A DNA stretch of 64,000 bases, taken from positions 61,070 through 125,069 of the forward strand of contig NZ_BPQO01000019.1 of NCBI RefSeq assembly GCF_022179285.1, given 5' to 3'. The translations under genes and the position numbers were made by a program. Under the pieces are notes generated by a model that saw nothing but the letters and a program-made list of their open reading frames with translations, made no database searches and was not told the DNA's origin. The DNA is from Methylobacterium hispanicum. Lineage in GTDB: Bacteria > Pseudomonadota > Alphaproteobacteria > Rhizobiales > Beijerinckiaceae. This document shows, piece by piece, positions 44,067 through 52,003 of the stretch; position 1 is the first letter of the stretch, and every line of letters begins with the position of its first letter.

Positions 44067-44532
44067 CCATCCAGCTCCAGATTGGCGTGCGAGGTCCATG
44101 GGCCGAGCGCGCCCGCTCCGGCGCACAAGCCCCCGTAAGATCCCCTGTGTCTGACTTGCGTGCCGCCGCTTGGCGTAACGTGGGGGTACCGTAATCCATG
44201 TTATCTGAATTGCAACAGCCTATACAGACAACTTGCGAGGCAAAATCAGGATACGGTCCTTAGCGCGTCAGTAGGCCTCCCAGTGATCCCCCAAATGGAG
44301 GACGCGGATAAACATTTGATAGGCGCGAATTTCGTCCGCACGGTGGATGATCGGTCGTGCGGCATGTGCTTCTCCCGGCGTGCGGCATCCACCGGGGCAA
44401 CGCGTGTCGAACGCGCCCACGGGAAATTGAACATGCGGGCGGCTAGACGGCGCCGACCATCGGACGGGAGAACGAATATTCGGTCCGCACCGATACCCTT
44501 GCTGGCGGGTCGGCCGAAACCGGGTCGGCGCG
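44067..44532. other. long noncoding regulatory gap upstream of the LuxR-type gene
   Basis: About 465 bp with lower GC than its neighbours, especially 44160-44330. It has a GGTACC palindrome at 44186 and ATCCCCCAAAT at 44284. An open plus-strand frame of 146 codons crosses it, but its composition is unlike a protein and it has no good ribosome site. It probably holds the regulator promoter and a long leader. Confidence 0.45.
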
Positions 44533-44862
44533 TCAGCCGAACAGGTCGTTCCGGGTCGGCCAGTCCGGGTCGATCAGCGCCTCGGCGTCGGCGGGCATGA
44601 AGGTCCGCGCCGTGCTCTCCTCCGGAGCGCCGCGCACCAGCTCGTCGGTCTCGCAGCGCTCGCCCGCCCGCAGCTGCTCGGCCAGGAGCTGCAGGTAGCT
44701 CGCGGCCGCGGTCGCGCCGAACGCCTCGGCGAAGCAGTGATGCGCCACCTCGACCATCGTCTCGATCACCGCCTGGGGCGGCGCGCCGTTCGAGACCGCC
44801 GCGTCGAGGGTCGAGCGCCACGCGCGGGACAGCTGGTCGCGGATTTCCGGGGTGTCGTCCAA
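44533..44862 (-). CDS. hypothetical protein
   Basis: 109 residues from TTG 44862 with a weak ribosome site. No family recognised. It is acidic and helical: SRAWRSTLDAAVSNGAPPQAVIETMVEVAHHCFAEAFGATAAASYLQLLAEQL. The helix pattern suggests a small cytoplasmic all-alpha protein. It is on the same strand as, and 70 bp downstream of, the M23 peptidase gene. Coding is supported by codon-position GC bias and by a plausible amino-acid composition. Confidence 0.65.
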   Translation of the reverse strand: MDDTPEIRDQLSRAWRSTLDAAVSNGAPPQAVIETMVEVAHHCFAEAFGATAAASYLQLLAEQLRAGERCETDELVRGAPEESTARTFMPADAEALIDPDWPTRNDLFG

Positions 44863-44931
44863 GGTCGGGCTCTTTCGGGACCGGGCGCACTCAGTCCTCT
44901 TTCCCGGTACGAAGTCAAATCCGTCGCGGGC

Positions 44932-45999
44932 TCACGGCGCGCGCGGGGCGAGGCCGAAGGTCTTCTCCAGCGCGACGCGGCCGGCCCTCTCCACCTGGAA
45001 GCGCGCGGTGTAGGCGCCGGCGGGCCAGCCCTCGGCCGGGCGCTTGCGCCCGACGAAGAGCAGCGACTGGGCGCGGGGGCGCTCCAGGGCGGGCTGGACG
45101 CTCCGCGCGACGACCGCGCCGGCCGGATCGGTGAGGACGAGGCTCTGCACGTCGCCCGTTTCCAGCCCGATCGCCCGCACGTAGGCGACGAGCGCCCCCG
45201 AATCCGCGCCGGGCACGCGCAGCGTGTCGGTCTCGACGCCCTCCATGCTCACCGGCCCGTCGGCGAAGCCCGCGTTGAGGACGCTGCCCGCCTGATAGCC
45301 CAGGAGGGCGGCCGCCTTCGGCTCCCACAGCGTGCCGCCGCGGCCGGGCGCCGCCGGATCGCAGGCATCGGCCGGCGATCCCGGGGCGAAGGGATCGACC
45401 ACCTGCCCGCCGTGCCGGAGCGTGAGGTGGAGGTGGGGGAACTCCGTCATCCCCGAGAGCCCGACCTGACCGAGCGGCTGCCCGGCCGCGACCGTGTCGC
45501 CCGGGCGCACCACGAGGCTGTTCCGGGCCATGTGGCAGTACTGGCTCTCCCAGCCGTCCGCGTGGGCGACGACGAGCCCGTTGCCGCACTCGGCGCCCTT
45601 GATCTCGGCGGCGTCGGCTCCGCGCACGCGCCCGTCCGCCATGTCCGCGCGCACCCGCAGGACGCGGCCCGGCGCCACGGCGAGCACGAGCCCCGCCCTG
45701 CCCCGCGCCTCCGCCCCGGTGCGCACGCGGAAATCCGTGCCGTTGTGCCCGTCGTAGGTGCGGCTGCCGCAGGCGTAGTCGCGCGCGCCCGGGCCCGCGT
45801 CGCGATCGACGTAGTGCTGCACGAAACAGGTTCGGCCCGGCTCGCAGGCGAGCGGGAGGTGAAGGCTGATCGCGGGCGCGCGCGCCTCCTCCGCCCGCGC
45901 GGTGCCGACGGCGAGCGCGGCGAGCAGGAGGGCGAAGGGCGCCCGGAGGATCCGGCCCTGCGCGCGGCGGATCGTGCGGGTTGGGGTACGGCTCGTCAT
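44932..45999 (-). CDS. M23 family metallopeptidase (active-type)
   Basis: Periplasmic peptidoglycan endopeptidase candidate, 355 residues. The signal peptide ILRAPFALLLAALAVGTARA ends near residue 36. The M23 domain has all zinc ligands: YDGHNGTDFRV (HxGTD) and FPHLHLTLRHGG (HLH), with QYCHMARNSLVVRPGD between. A C-terminal beta domain (about 250-355: SLVLTDPAGAVVARSVQPAL..AYTARFQVERAG) may bind partners or wall. This contrasts with the inactive LytM protein at 5.4 kb. The mature N-terminus contains CEPGRTCF and a further Cys (YACGSRTYDG), so disulphides are likely. Confidence 0.9.
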   Translation of the reverse strand: MTSRTPTRTIRRAQGRILRAPFALLLAALAVGTARAEEARAPAISLHLPLACEPGRTCFVQHYVDRDAGPGARDYACGSRTYDGHNGTDFRVRTGAEARGRAGLVLAVAPGRVLRVRADMADGRVRGADAAEIKGAECGNGLVVAHADGWESQYCHMARNSLVVRPGDTVAAGQPLGQVGLSGMTEFPHLHLTLRHGGQVVDPFAPGSPADACDPAAPGRGGTLWEPKAAALLGYQAGSVLNAGFADGPVSMEGVETDTLRVPGADSGALVAYVRAIGLETGDVQSLVLTDPAGAVVARSVQPALERPRAQSLLFVGRKRPAEGWPAGAYTARFQVERAGRVALEKTFGLAPRAP

Positions 46000-46065
46000 G
46001 CCGCCACTAGCCCGAAGGCGACCTCCCGGCGCAACCCATCGCCGTGCCGATATGGCCGGGAGGGT

Positions 46066-46353
46066 CTATTTCGCGCCGCAGCCGATGCAGATGCCCTTCT
46101 GGATCTTGTCGTCGGTCTTCATCATCGGCGTCCGCTCGGACCGGTCCATCCGGTCGTCCGCTTCGACGCCGCCCGAGCCGGGGCGGGGCATCACGCGGCC
46201 GACCGAGGAGGCGTTCGGCGCCGTGACCGTCGACGTCGGGCCGCCGCCGGTACCGGTCTGGGCCTGCGCCCAGGCGCCGCCCGGGGCGGCGAGGATCGCC
46301 AGGATCATGAGGGTGCGGGCGCGGTGCCCACGGGACAGCACTGAGTGGACCAT
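46066..46353 (-). CDS. small secreted protein with a C-terminal CxxC
   Basis: 95 residues from ATG 46353, with AGGAG nine bases upstream. The signal peptide ARTLMILAILAAPGGAWA is cleaved near residue 29. The mature part is Gly/Ser/Pro-rich, ending KIQKGICIGCGAK, which has a CxxC that could bind metal or form a disulphide. No family recognised. It is divergent from opgC with about 170 bp between. Confidence 0.7.
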   Translation of the reverse strand: MVHSVLSRGHRARTLMILAILAAPGGAWAQAQTGTGGGPTSTVTAPNASSVGRVMPRPGSGGVEADDRMDRSERTPMMKTDDKIQKGICIGCGAK

Positions 46354-46526
46354 CGGAAGATTCTCCTTTCGCGCCCCCAACGCGGCAGAACGGCGCCGGT
46401 TCGCCGGAACGTGCGCGCCAGCGCGCGGTCCGGGCGCGCCCGACCTTTGCAGATCGCCGCCGTCACCGTATCAGGACGCGCCTTCCGCGCCCGTGCCCTC
46501 TAGACACCCCCGGAGCCGCCACCGCG

Positions 46527-47618
46527 ATGCGGGACCCGAACGCGATCGACTTCTGGCGCGGCCTCGCCCTGGTGACGATCTTCATCAACCACGTGCCGGG
46601 CAACACGTTCGAGCGCTACACCTACTCGCAGTACGGCATCTCGGACGCGGCCGAGCTGTTCGTGTTCCTGGCCGGATGGTCGATCGGGATCGCCACCCGC
46701 GGGCGCGACGGCCACCCCGAGCCGCGCGGGCGCACGGTGATTCGTCTCCTCTCGCGGACGATCGAGGTCTATCGCGCGCAACTCACCGTGATGCTGTTGG
46801 CGCTGGCCACCATCGCCGGGACCGCGCTCGTGCTCGACAACCCCCTGATCCTCGAGTGGCACAACGCCGGCACCTTCTTCGCCGACCCGATCCAGACGAT
46901 CGTCGGCGTCGCGCTGCTCACGCACCAGCTCGGCTTCTTCAACATCCTGCCGCTCTACGTGGTGCTGCTCGGGATCGCCCCCGTCTTCGTCCTGATCGCC
47001 CGGGAGAGCCGGACCGCGGCGCTCGTCTTCTCCGGCGGCCTCTATCTGCTCAGCCTCATCGAGGAGTGGAACCTGCCCTCCTGGCCGGGCGAGGGAGACT
47101 GGTTCTTCAATCCGCTGTGCTGGCAATTCCTCCTCGTCCTCGGCTTCGTGCTGCAGGACTGGAATCGCGAGTCGGACACCCTCGCGCGCTGGTCGCGCCG
47201 ACTGATGCCGGCGGGCGTTGCGCTGGTCTTATTCGGCATCGCCCTCGCGGTGCTTGAGATTCGGCCCGATCCGTTACGGGTTCCCGAGCCGCGGCTGCTG
47301 TTCACCTTCGACAAAACTTACCTCACGCCCGCGCGACTGATACACTTCCTGGGCGTGCTGCTGGCGTTCCGCGCCGTCTACGGGTTCCTTGCCCCGCGGA
47401 TCGGGCCGGTCGCCGGCTACCTCGCACGCCTCGGCCGGAATTCCCTGGCCGTGTTCTCGATGGGGTCGCTCCTGAGCCTGGGCGGGCAGCTCCTGCGTTT
47501 CTGGACGGGGGGCGGCCTCCTGATCGACCTCACCATCCTCTGCCTCGGCCTGCTCGCGATGGGCTTCACCGCATGGTTCGTCGAATGGCGCTCCCGCAAA
47601 CCGCGCCCCCGGGTCTGA
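46527..47618 (+). CDS. opgC: OpgC domain membrane acyltransferase
   Basis: 363 residues with about ten membrane helices. The family start NAIDFWRGLALVTIFINHVPGNTFERYTYSQYGISDAAELFVFLAGW shows the acyltransferase-3-like His of INHV and the typical FVFLAGW. OpgC adds succinyl groups to osmoregulated periplasmic glucans; other members modify different envelope glycans. It overlaps the following SGNH-like gene by 34 bp. No opgGH genes are in this window, so the glycan target here is uncertain. Confidence 0.9.
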   Translation: MRDPNAIDFWRGLALVTIFINHVPGNTFERYTYSQYGISDAAELFVFLAGWSIGIATRGRDGHPEPRGRTVIRLLSRTIEVYRAQLTVMLLALATIAGTALVLDNPLILEWHNAGTFFADPIQTIVGVALLTHQLGFFNILPLYVVLLGIAPVFVLIARESRTAALVFSGGLYLLSLIEEWNLPSWPGEGDWFFNPLCWQFLLVLGFVLQDWNRESDTLARWSRRLMPAGVALVLFGIALAVLEIRPDPLRVPEPRLLFTFDKTYLTPARLIHFLGVLLAFRAVYGFLAPRIGPVAGYLARLGRNSLAVFSMGSLLSLGGQLLRFWTGGGLLIDLTILCLGLLAMGFTAWFVEWRSRKPRPRV

Positions 47619-48469
47619 GACCGCTCCTCGTCGCGGCGCTGCTCTTCGCGGCGGCGAGCGCGCGGGCCGAGGAGCCGGCGCCCCAGCCCGTGCCGAGGCC
47701 CGCCCCGACGGTGATCTCGCCTCCGACCAGCGCGGAGGCCGGCGATGCCAGCCTCTCGCCCGAGTGCCGGGTGCCGGGCTCGCAGCTCTACACGCTCGCC
47801 AAGCTCCGGGCCGTGAAGGCGGCCCTGAAGGAGAAGCGCCCGGTCCGGGTGCTCTCGATCGGCGGCATCTCGGCCGGGCTCGGGGCCTCGGCGACCTACC
47901 CGGTCAAGCTGGAGACGGCGCTGGAGCGCTCGCTTCCGGACGTCGACGTCGAGGTCGAGGCGCGCGGGCTGCAGGGCGAGATCGCCTCGGGCGCGGCCGA
48001 GCGCCTGCGCAGCATGGTGGCGGAACTCGAGCCCGACCTCGTGGTCTGGCAGGTCGGCACCCACGACGCGCTCGCCCGGGTCGAGCTCTCGGCCTTCTCG
48101 GATGCCCTCGACGACACCGTGCGCTGGATCAAGTCGCACGACATCGACGTGGTGCTGGTCGATCCGCAATACACCGCGAGCCTCGCCGACGACGCCTACT
48201 ACAACGACGTGGTGCGCACGGTACGCGAGATCGCCGCTCGCGAGCACGTGCCGCTGGTCCAGCGCTACGAGGCGATGCGCTACCTCGCGGGCCGCGCCGA
48301 CAAGGGCGAGGGCCACATGCTGGGCCGCCAGTTCCGCCTCAACGATCTCGGCCTGCGCTGCATGGCCGAGCACGTCACCCGGGCGATCACGCTCTCGCTC
48401 CTGCAGCAGGAGGGCGGATCCCGCGAGGCGCCGGCCCAGCAGGCGGGCCAGCCCGCCCCGTCGCGTTAA
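47585..48469 (+). CDS. SGNH/GDSL hydrolase-like secreted protein, catalytic motifs altered
   Basis: 294 residues from ATG 47585. The signal peptide PPGLRPLLVAALLFAAASARA ends near residue 29. The alpha/beta/alpha fold is visible: VRVLSIGGISAGLGASATYPVKLE (block I), ARGLQGEIASGAAERL (block II), LVVWQVGTHDAL (block III) and RLNDLGLRCMAEHV (block V). Known family members read GxSxTxG, GTND and DxxH. Here the nucleophile block is shortened to GGIS, GTND is GTHD, and the catalytic His of block V is not obvious. It overlaps opgC and likely belongs to the same glycan-acylation operon. It could be a divergent O-acyl esterase/transferase or a non-catalytic relative. Confidence 0.78.
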   Translation: MALPQTAPPGLRPLLVAALLFAAASARAEEPAPQPVPRPAPTVISPPTSAEAGDASLSPECRVPGSQLYTLAKLRAVKAALKEKRPVRVLSIGGISAGLGASATYPVKLETALERSLPDVDVEVEARGLQGEIASGAAERLRSMVAELEPDLVVWQVGTHDALARVELSAFSDALDDTVRWIKSHDIDVVLVDPQYTASLADDAYYNDVVRTVREIAAREHVPLVQRYEAMRYLAGRADKGEGHMLGRQFRLNDLGLRCMAEHVTRAITLSLLQQEGGSREAPAQQAGQPAPSR

Positions 48470-48526
48470 GGGCCCGGCAAGCCGCCCGGCCCCATAGAGG
48501 ACGCCGGGTCTTCGCGTGGAGCGGGC

Positions 48527-49876
48527 ATGACGGTCTCGGCTGTTGCGGGCGCGGCCTGGCTGCGCCTGCGGACCGGCGCCGCCGGCGCCGCGCTCGGCGT
48601 CTTCGCGATCCGGGTCGGGGCGGCGGTCCTCGGCTACGGTGCCCAGGTGATCGCGGCCCGGCTGATGGGCTTCGAGGGCTACGGCGTCTACGCGAGCCTC
48701 TGGGTCTGGACGGCCATGCTCGGCCACACCCTGACGCTCGGCCTCTCCCAGGGCGCCTGCCGGTTCCTGCCGACCGATCAGGCGCGGGGCGACCTCGACC
48801 ACGCCCGCGGCTACCTCCTGGCCGGCGTCCTGCTGACGCTGGCGGTGTCCGCGGTCGCCGCGCTGTTCGGCCTCGGCCTCGCTTGGCTGCACCCCGGAAC
48901 GCTCGCCGAACCGTACGGGGCGCCGTTCGCGCTGGCGGCGTGCCTGCTGCCCGTCCTGGCGCTGCAGGACTACCTCGAAGGGGTCGCCCGCAGCCAGAAC
49001 TGGGTCGTGCTCGCGATCCTGCCGCCCTACCTGCTGCGCCAACTCGTCATGGTGTCGGCGCTGGCAGCCGCGGTGCTCGCGGGCGCGCCGCCCCGGGCCG
49101 AGACCGCGATGGCCTGCATGCTGTCGGCGGCTCTGGTGTCCGCGGCGCTCCAGGCATGCCTCGTCGCCCGCCGGCTGCGGCGGGTGCTTCCGGCGGGACC
49201 GCGCCGCTTCCGCGTGCGGGCGTGGCTGCGGGCCTGCCTGCCCATCGCGCTCGTCGATCTGGCCACCACCGCCTTCGGCTTCGTCGATGTCCTGCTTCTC
49301 GGGCTGCTGATGCCGCCCGCGGCGGTGGGCGTCTACTTCGCGGCGACCCGCGTGCAGCAATTCGTCCCCTTCGTGCAGTTCGCTGCCAGCGCGGCCACCG
49401 CCCAGCGCTTCAGCGCCGCCGGGGCCCGCGGCGACCGGGCCGCGCTCGCGCGGCTCGTCCGCCTTCAGGCGCAGGCCACCGCCGCCGCCACGCTCGCGAC
49501 CGGGCTCGCCGTGCTCGCCGCAGGACCGCTGCTGCTGGCCCTGTTCGGCGAGGGCTTCGGTGCGGGTGTGCCGGTGCTGGCCGTGCTGGTCCTGGGCAGC
49601 GTCACCGCGAGCCTGTTCGGGCCGGGCGAGGACCTTCTGACCATGCTCGGCGGCGAGCGGCTCTGCGCCGCGCTCACGCTCGCGGCGCTGGGCGCGGCGA
49701 TCGTGCTCGGCCTCCTGCTGATCCCGGCGCTCGGCCTGCTGGGCGCGGCCGCCGCCCTGTCCGCCGCCACGGTCCTGCGCGCCCTGGCGCTGGCCCGCGC
49801 CGCCCGCGCCGTGCACGGCCTCGCGACGCCGATCTGGTCAGGCCTCCGGACCGCGCGGGCGGGCGCCGGGTCCTGA
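48527..49876 (+). CDS. oligosaccharide flippase family protein (second Wzx-like)
   Basis: 449 residues with about twelve membrane helices. The start FAIRVGAAVLGYGAQVIAARLMGFEGYGVYASLWVW is the flippase signature. It shares the operon with OpgC and the SGNH-like gene upstream and overlaps the BioF2 acetyltransferase as TGATG. A second flippase 20 kb from the first suggests a second polysaccharide or glycolipid. It has no clear substrate. Confidence 0.85.
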   Translation: MTVSAVAGAAWLRLRTGAAGAALGVFAIRVGAAVLGYGAQVIAARLMGFEGYGVYASLWVWTAMLGHTLTLGLSQGACRFLPTDQARGDLDHARGYLLAGVLLTLAVSAVAALFGLGLAWLHPGTLAEPYGAPFALAACLLPVLALQDYLEGVARSQNWVVLAILPPYLLRQLVMVSALAAAVLAGAPPRAETAMACMLSAALVSAALQACLVARRLRRVLPAGPRRFRVRAWLRACLPIALVDLATTAFGFVDVLLLGLLMPPAAVGVYFAATRVQQFVPFVQFAASAATAQRFSAAGARGDRAALARLVRLQAQATAAATLATGLAVLAAGPLLLALFGEGFGAGVPVLAVLVLGSVTASLFGPGEDLLTMLGGERLCAALTLAALGAAIVLGLLLIPALGLLGAAAALSAATVLRALALARAARAVHGLATPIWSGLRTARAGAGS

Positions 49877-50988
49877 TGGGCGAGTCCGCGCCCGAGGTCG
49901 CGATCCGGCCGCTCGACGCCCTCGACGGGCGCGCCTGGGACGACCTCTTCGGGCGCGCCCGCGCGCCCCACCCGCATTACAGCCGGCACGTCGTGACGGC
50001 GCATCGGCGCGCGGGGCTCGTCTCCGGAGACCTCGCCTTCGTCACCGTCGGCCGCGGCCGACGGCTCGACGCGCTCCTGCCGTTCCGGCTGCGGCGCGAC
50101 CTCGTCGGCCTGGGCGGGCCCGTCGCCGTCCCCTTCGCCTCGCCCCTCGTCACGGCGACGGGTCCGCTCATAGCCGCGGACGCGCCGAAGGCGCACGACG
50201 CTCTGGTCCGGGGGCTCGCGGCCGCCGCCCCGGGCCGCGCCTGGCGCTGGCCGCTGCTGCCCCGCACCGAGGCCGGGCCGCTCTGCGCCGCGCTCGACCG
50301 GGCCGGCTGGTCGCACGGCAGCGTGGCCGCCTTCGACCGACCCGTGCTCGACAGGCGCGAGAGCCACGCCGCCTTCCTGGCCGCCCATCCCAGGAGCAAT
50401 CGCCTGAAGGACCTGCGCCGCCGCACCCGTCGGCTCGCCGGGGACGGGGTACTCGCCCTCGATACGGCGATCGACGGCCCCGCCCTGGCGGCCGCAGTCG
50501 AGGCCTTCCTGGCCCTGGAGCGGCAGGGCTGGAAGGGCGCCGCCGGCACCGCCATGGCCTGCCGCCCGGAGACCGCGCGGCTCGCGCGCGCCCTGTTCGC
50601 GGCGGCGGACGGTCCGGTCCGCGCGCGGGCCGACAGCCTGACCCTCGACGGCGTGCCGGTCGCGGTGAGCCTCGCGCTGACCGACGGGCGCACCGCGACG
50701 CTCCTGAAGACCGCCTACGACGAGACGCGCCGCGCGCAGGCCCCCGGCCTCGTGCTGGAGGCGGAAATCGTCCGGGCCTGCCACGAGACGCGCTTTGCCG
50801 ACCGTCTCGATTCGGCCGCCCTGCCTGGATCGGCCCTGGAAGACCTCTACCCCGAGCGCGAAGCCGTGCTGGAGATCGTGGCGCTGCCGCCGGACGCGCG
50901 CGGGCCCGCGCTCGACCTGAGGATCCGTCTCGCCCGCCTCGGACAGCGCGCCCGCGCCGCGGCGAAGCGGGCGCTGCGGCGGCGCTGA
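49876..50988 (+). CDS. GNAT-type acetyltransferase, BioF2/FemAB-like
   Basis: 370 residues from ATG 49876, coupled to the flippase. The GNAT_BioF2 pattern is seen in HYSRHVVTAHRRAGLVSG, AHPRSNRLKDLRRRTRRLAGDG, FLALERQGWKGAAGTAMACR and LTLDGVPVAVSLALTDGRTATLLKTAYDE. Relatives (CelD-like) are found in polysaccharide loci and probably N-acylate an amino sugar or transfer an amino acid. It has no signal peptide and so acts in the cytoplasm. The C-terminus is Arg-rich. Confidence 0.82.
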   Translation: MGESAPEVAIRPLDALDGRAWDDLFGRARAPHPHYSRHVVTAHRRAGLVSGDLAFVTVGRGRRLDALLPFRLRRDLVGLGGPVAVPFASPLVTATGPLIAADAPKAHDALVRGLAAAAPGRAWRWPLLPRTEAGPLCAALDRAGWSHGSVAAFDRPVLDRRESHAAFLAAHPRSNRLKDLRRRTRRLAGDGVLALDTAIDGPALAAAVEAFLALERQGWKGAAGTAMACRPETARLARALFAAADGPVRARADSLTLDGVPVAVSLALTDGRTATLLKTAYDETRRAQAPGLVLEAEIVRACHETRFADRLDSAALPGSALEDLYPEREAVLEIVALPPDARGPALDLRIRLARLGQRARAAAKRALRRR

Positions 50989-51047
50989 GGCGGGCCCGAA
51001 CCGCTCCGGCGCGGGAACGGGCCTCGTCCGCGCCCGTTCTGCCCGGG

Positions 51048-51179
51048 ATGGTCGAGTCGCCGCGTGCATTCCCGCCCCGGTCCCACGCCGCGCGCCCGCG
51101 CGCCAGGGGGATCGGCCGGGCCCTCCTGCTGGTGGCGACGCTCGCCGCGGTCGCCTGGATCGCGTTCCACCTGCGCTGA
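51048..51179 (+). CDS. possible small single-pass membrane protein
   Basis: 43 codons from ATG 51048 to TGA 51177-51179. After a basic, Pro/Arg-rich lead (about 22 residues) comes the helix IGRALLLVATLAAVAWIAF and the end HLR. The pattern (basic N-terminus, one hydrophobic helix) is typical of real small membrane proteins. The ribosome site is weak (CCCGGG), so it is tentative. The rest of the 399-bp gap to the acetyltransferase holds nothing I can identify. Confidence 0.4.
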   Translation: MVESPRAFPPRSHAARPRARGIGRALLLVATLAAVAWIAFHLR

Positions 51180-51387
51180 GGCGGGCGATCCGGGGCGACG
51201 GATCGTTGCCCGGTCGCGGCACCCGATCGCTGAGGTGGCGCAATCCGCCGCCGCGCCCTCGCGGGCCGGGCGGTCGCGCCCGGTTTCCCTCCACCGGCTG
51301 CGACGACCCGGCAGCGGTTCGCTCGACCGACCCCCGATCCGGCCGGACGAAGCGCCCACCCGCGCGTTCGGTGCCGGGCGAGTGGTG

Positions 51388-51954
51388 CTAGCCGCGGAGC
51401 CGGGCGGGATTGCCGACCGCGACGCCGCCGGCCGGCACGTCGCGGGTGACCACGCTGCCCGCCCCGATGATCGCGTCGTCCCCGACCGTCACGCCTGGCA
51501 GGATGATGGCGCCGCCGCCGATCCAGACATTCGCCCCGATCGTCACGGGGCGCCCGAATTCCAGCATCCGGCGCCGCTGGACCGGGTCGCGCGGGTGGTC
51601 GGCGGTCAGGATCTGCACGCCGGGCCCGATCTGCGTCAGGTCGCCGATGCTGACCCGGACCACGTCCAGGATGCAGCAGCCGTGGTTCATGAACACGCCC
51701 CGGCCGAGGCTGATGTTGTAGCCGTAGTCGCAGTGGAAGGGCGGCCGGATGTTGCAGCCCGCGCCGACGCTGCCGAACATCTCCTCCAGGAGGGCCTGCC
51801 GCTCGGGCTGGCCCAGGGTCTGGCTGGCGTTGTAGCGGTCCATCCACGCCGAGATGCGCCGGTTGTCGGCGGCGAGTTCGGGGTCGTCGGCGACGTAGAG
51901 GTCGCCGGCGAGCATCCGCTCCTTCTGGGAACGTCCGTCCGAAGAGTCGGCCAT
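51388..51954 (-). CDS. sugar O-acetyltransferase (Maa/LacA/NodL family)
   Basis: 188 residues. The N-terminal Mac domain is SQKERMLAGDLYVADDPELAADN. The left-handed beta-helix of hexapeptide repeats follows (NIRPPFHCDYGYNISLGRGVFMNHG, VTIGANVWIGGGAIILPGVTVGDDAIIGAGSVVTRDVP). The catalytic His is in LTADHPRDP. It acetylates a free sugar or oligosaccharide with acetyl-CoA; the substrate is unknown. It lies 49 bp before ligA in coordinate order, downstream of it in transcription. Confidence 0.94.
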   Translation of the reverse strand: MADSSDGRSQKERMLAGDLYVADDPELAADNRRISAWMDRYNASQTLGQPERQALLEEMFGSVGAGCNIRPPFHCDYGYNISLGRGVFMNHGCCILDVVRVSIGDLTQIGPGVQILTADHPRDPVQRRRMLEFGRPVTIGANVWIGGGAIILPGVTVGDDAIIGAGSVVTRDVPAGGVAVGNPARLRG

Positions 51955-52003
51955 GCATCCTCCTGGTTGTAATCGGGATCGGTGGCGGCGCGCGGCCGCG
52001 GGA

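Noticed and set aside
44160..44600. 146-codon plus-strand frame in the LuxR upstream gap
   Set aside because: No good ribosome site, and the C-terminal part is Arg/Ser-rich and antisense to the 109-residue gene.
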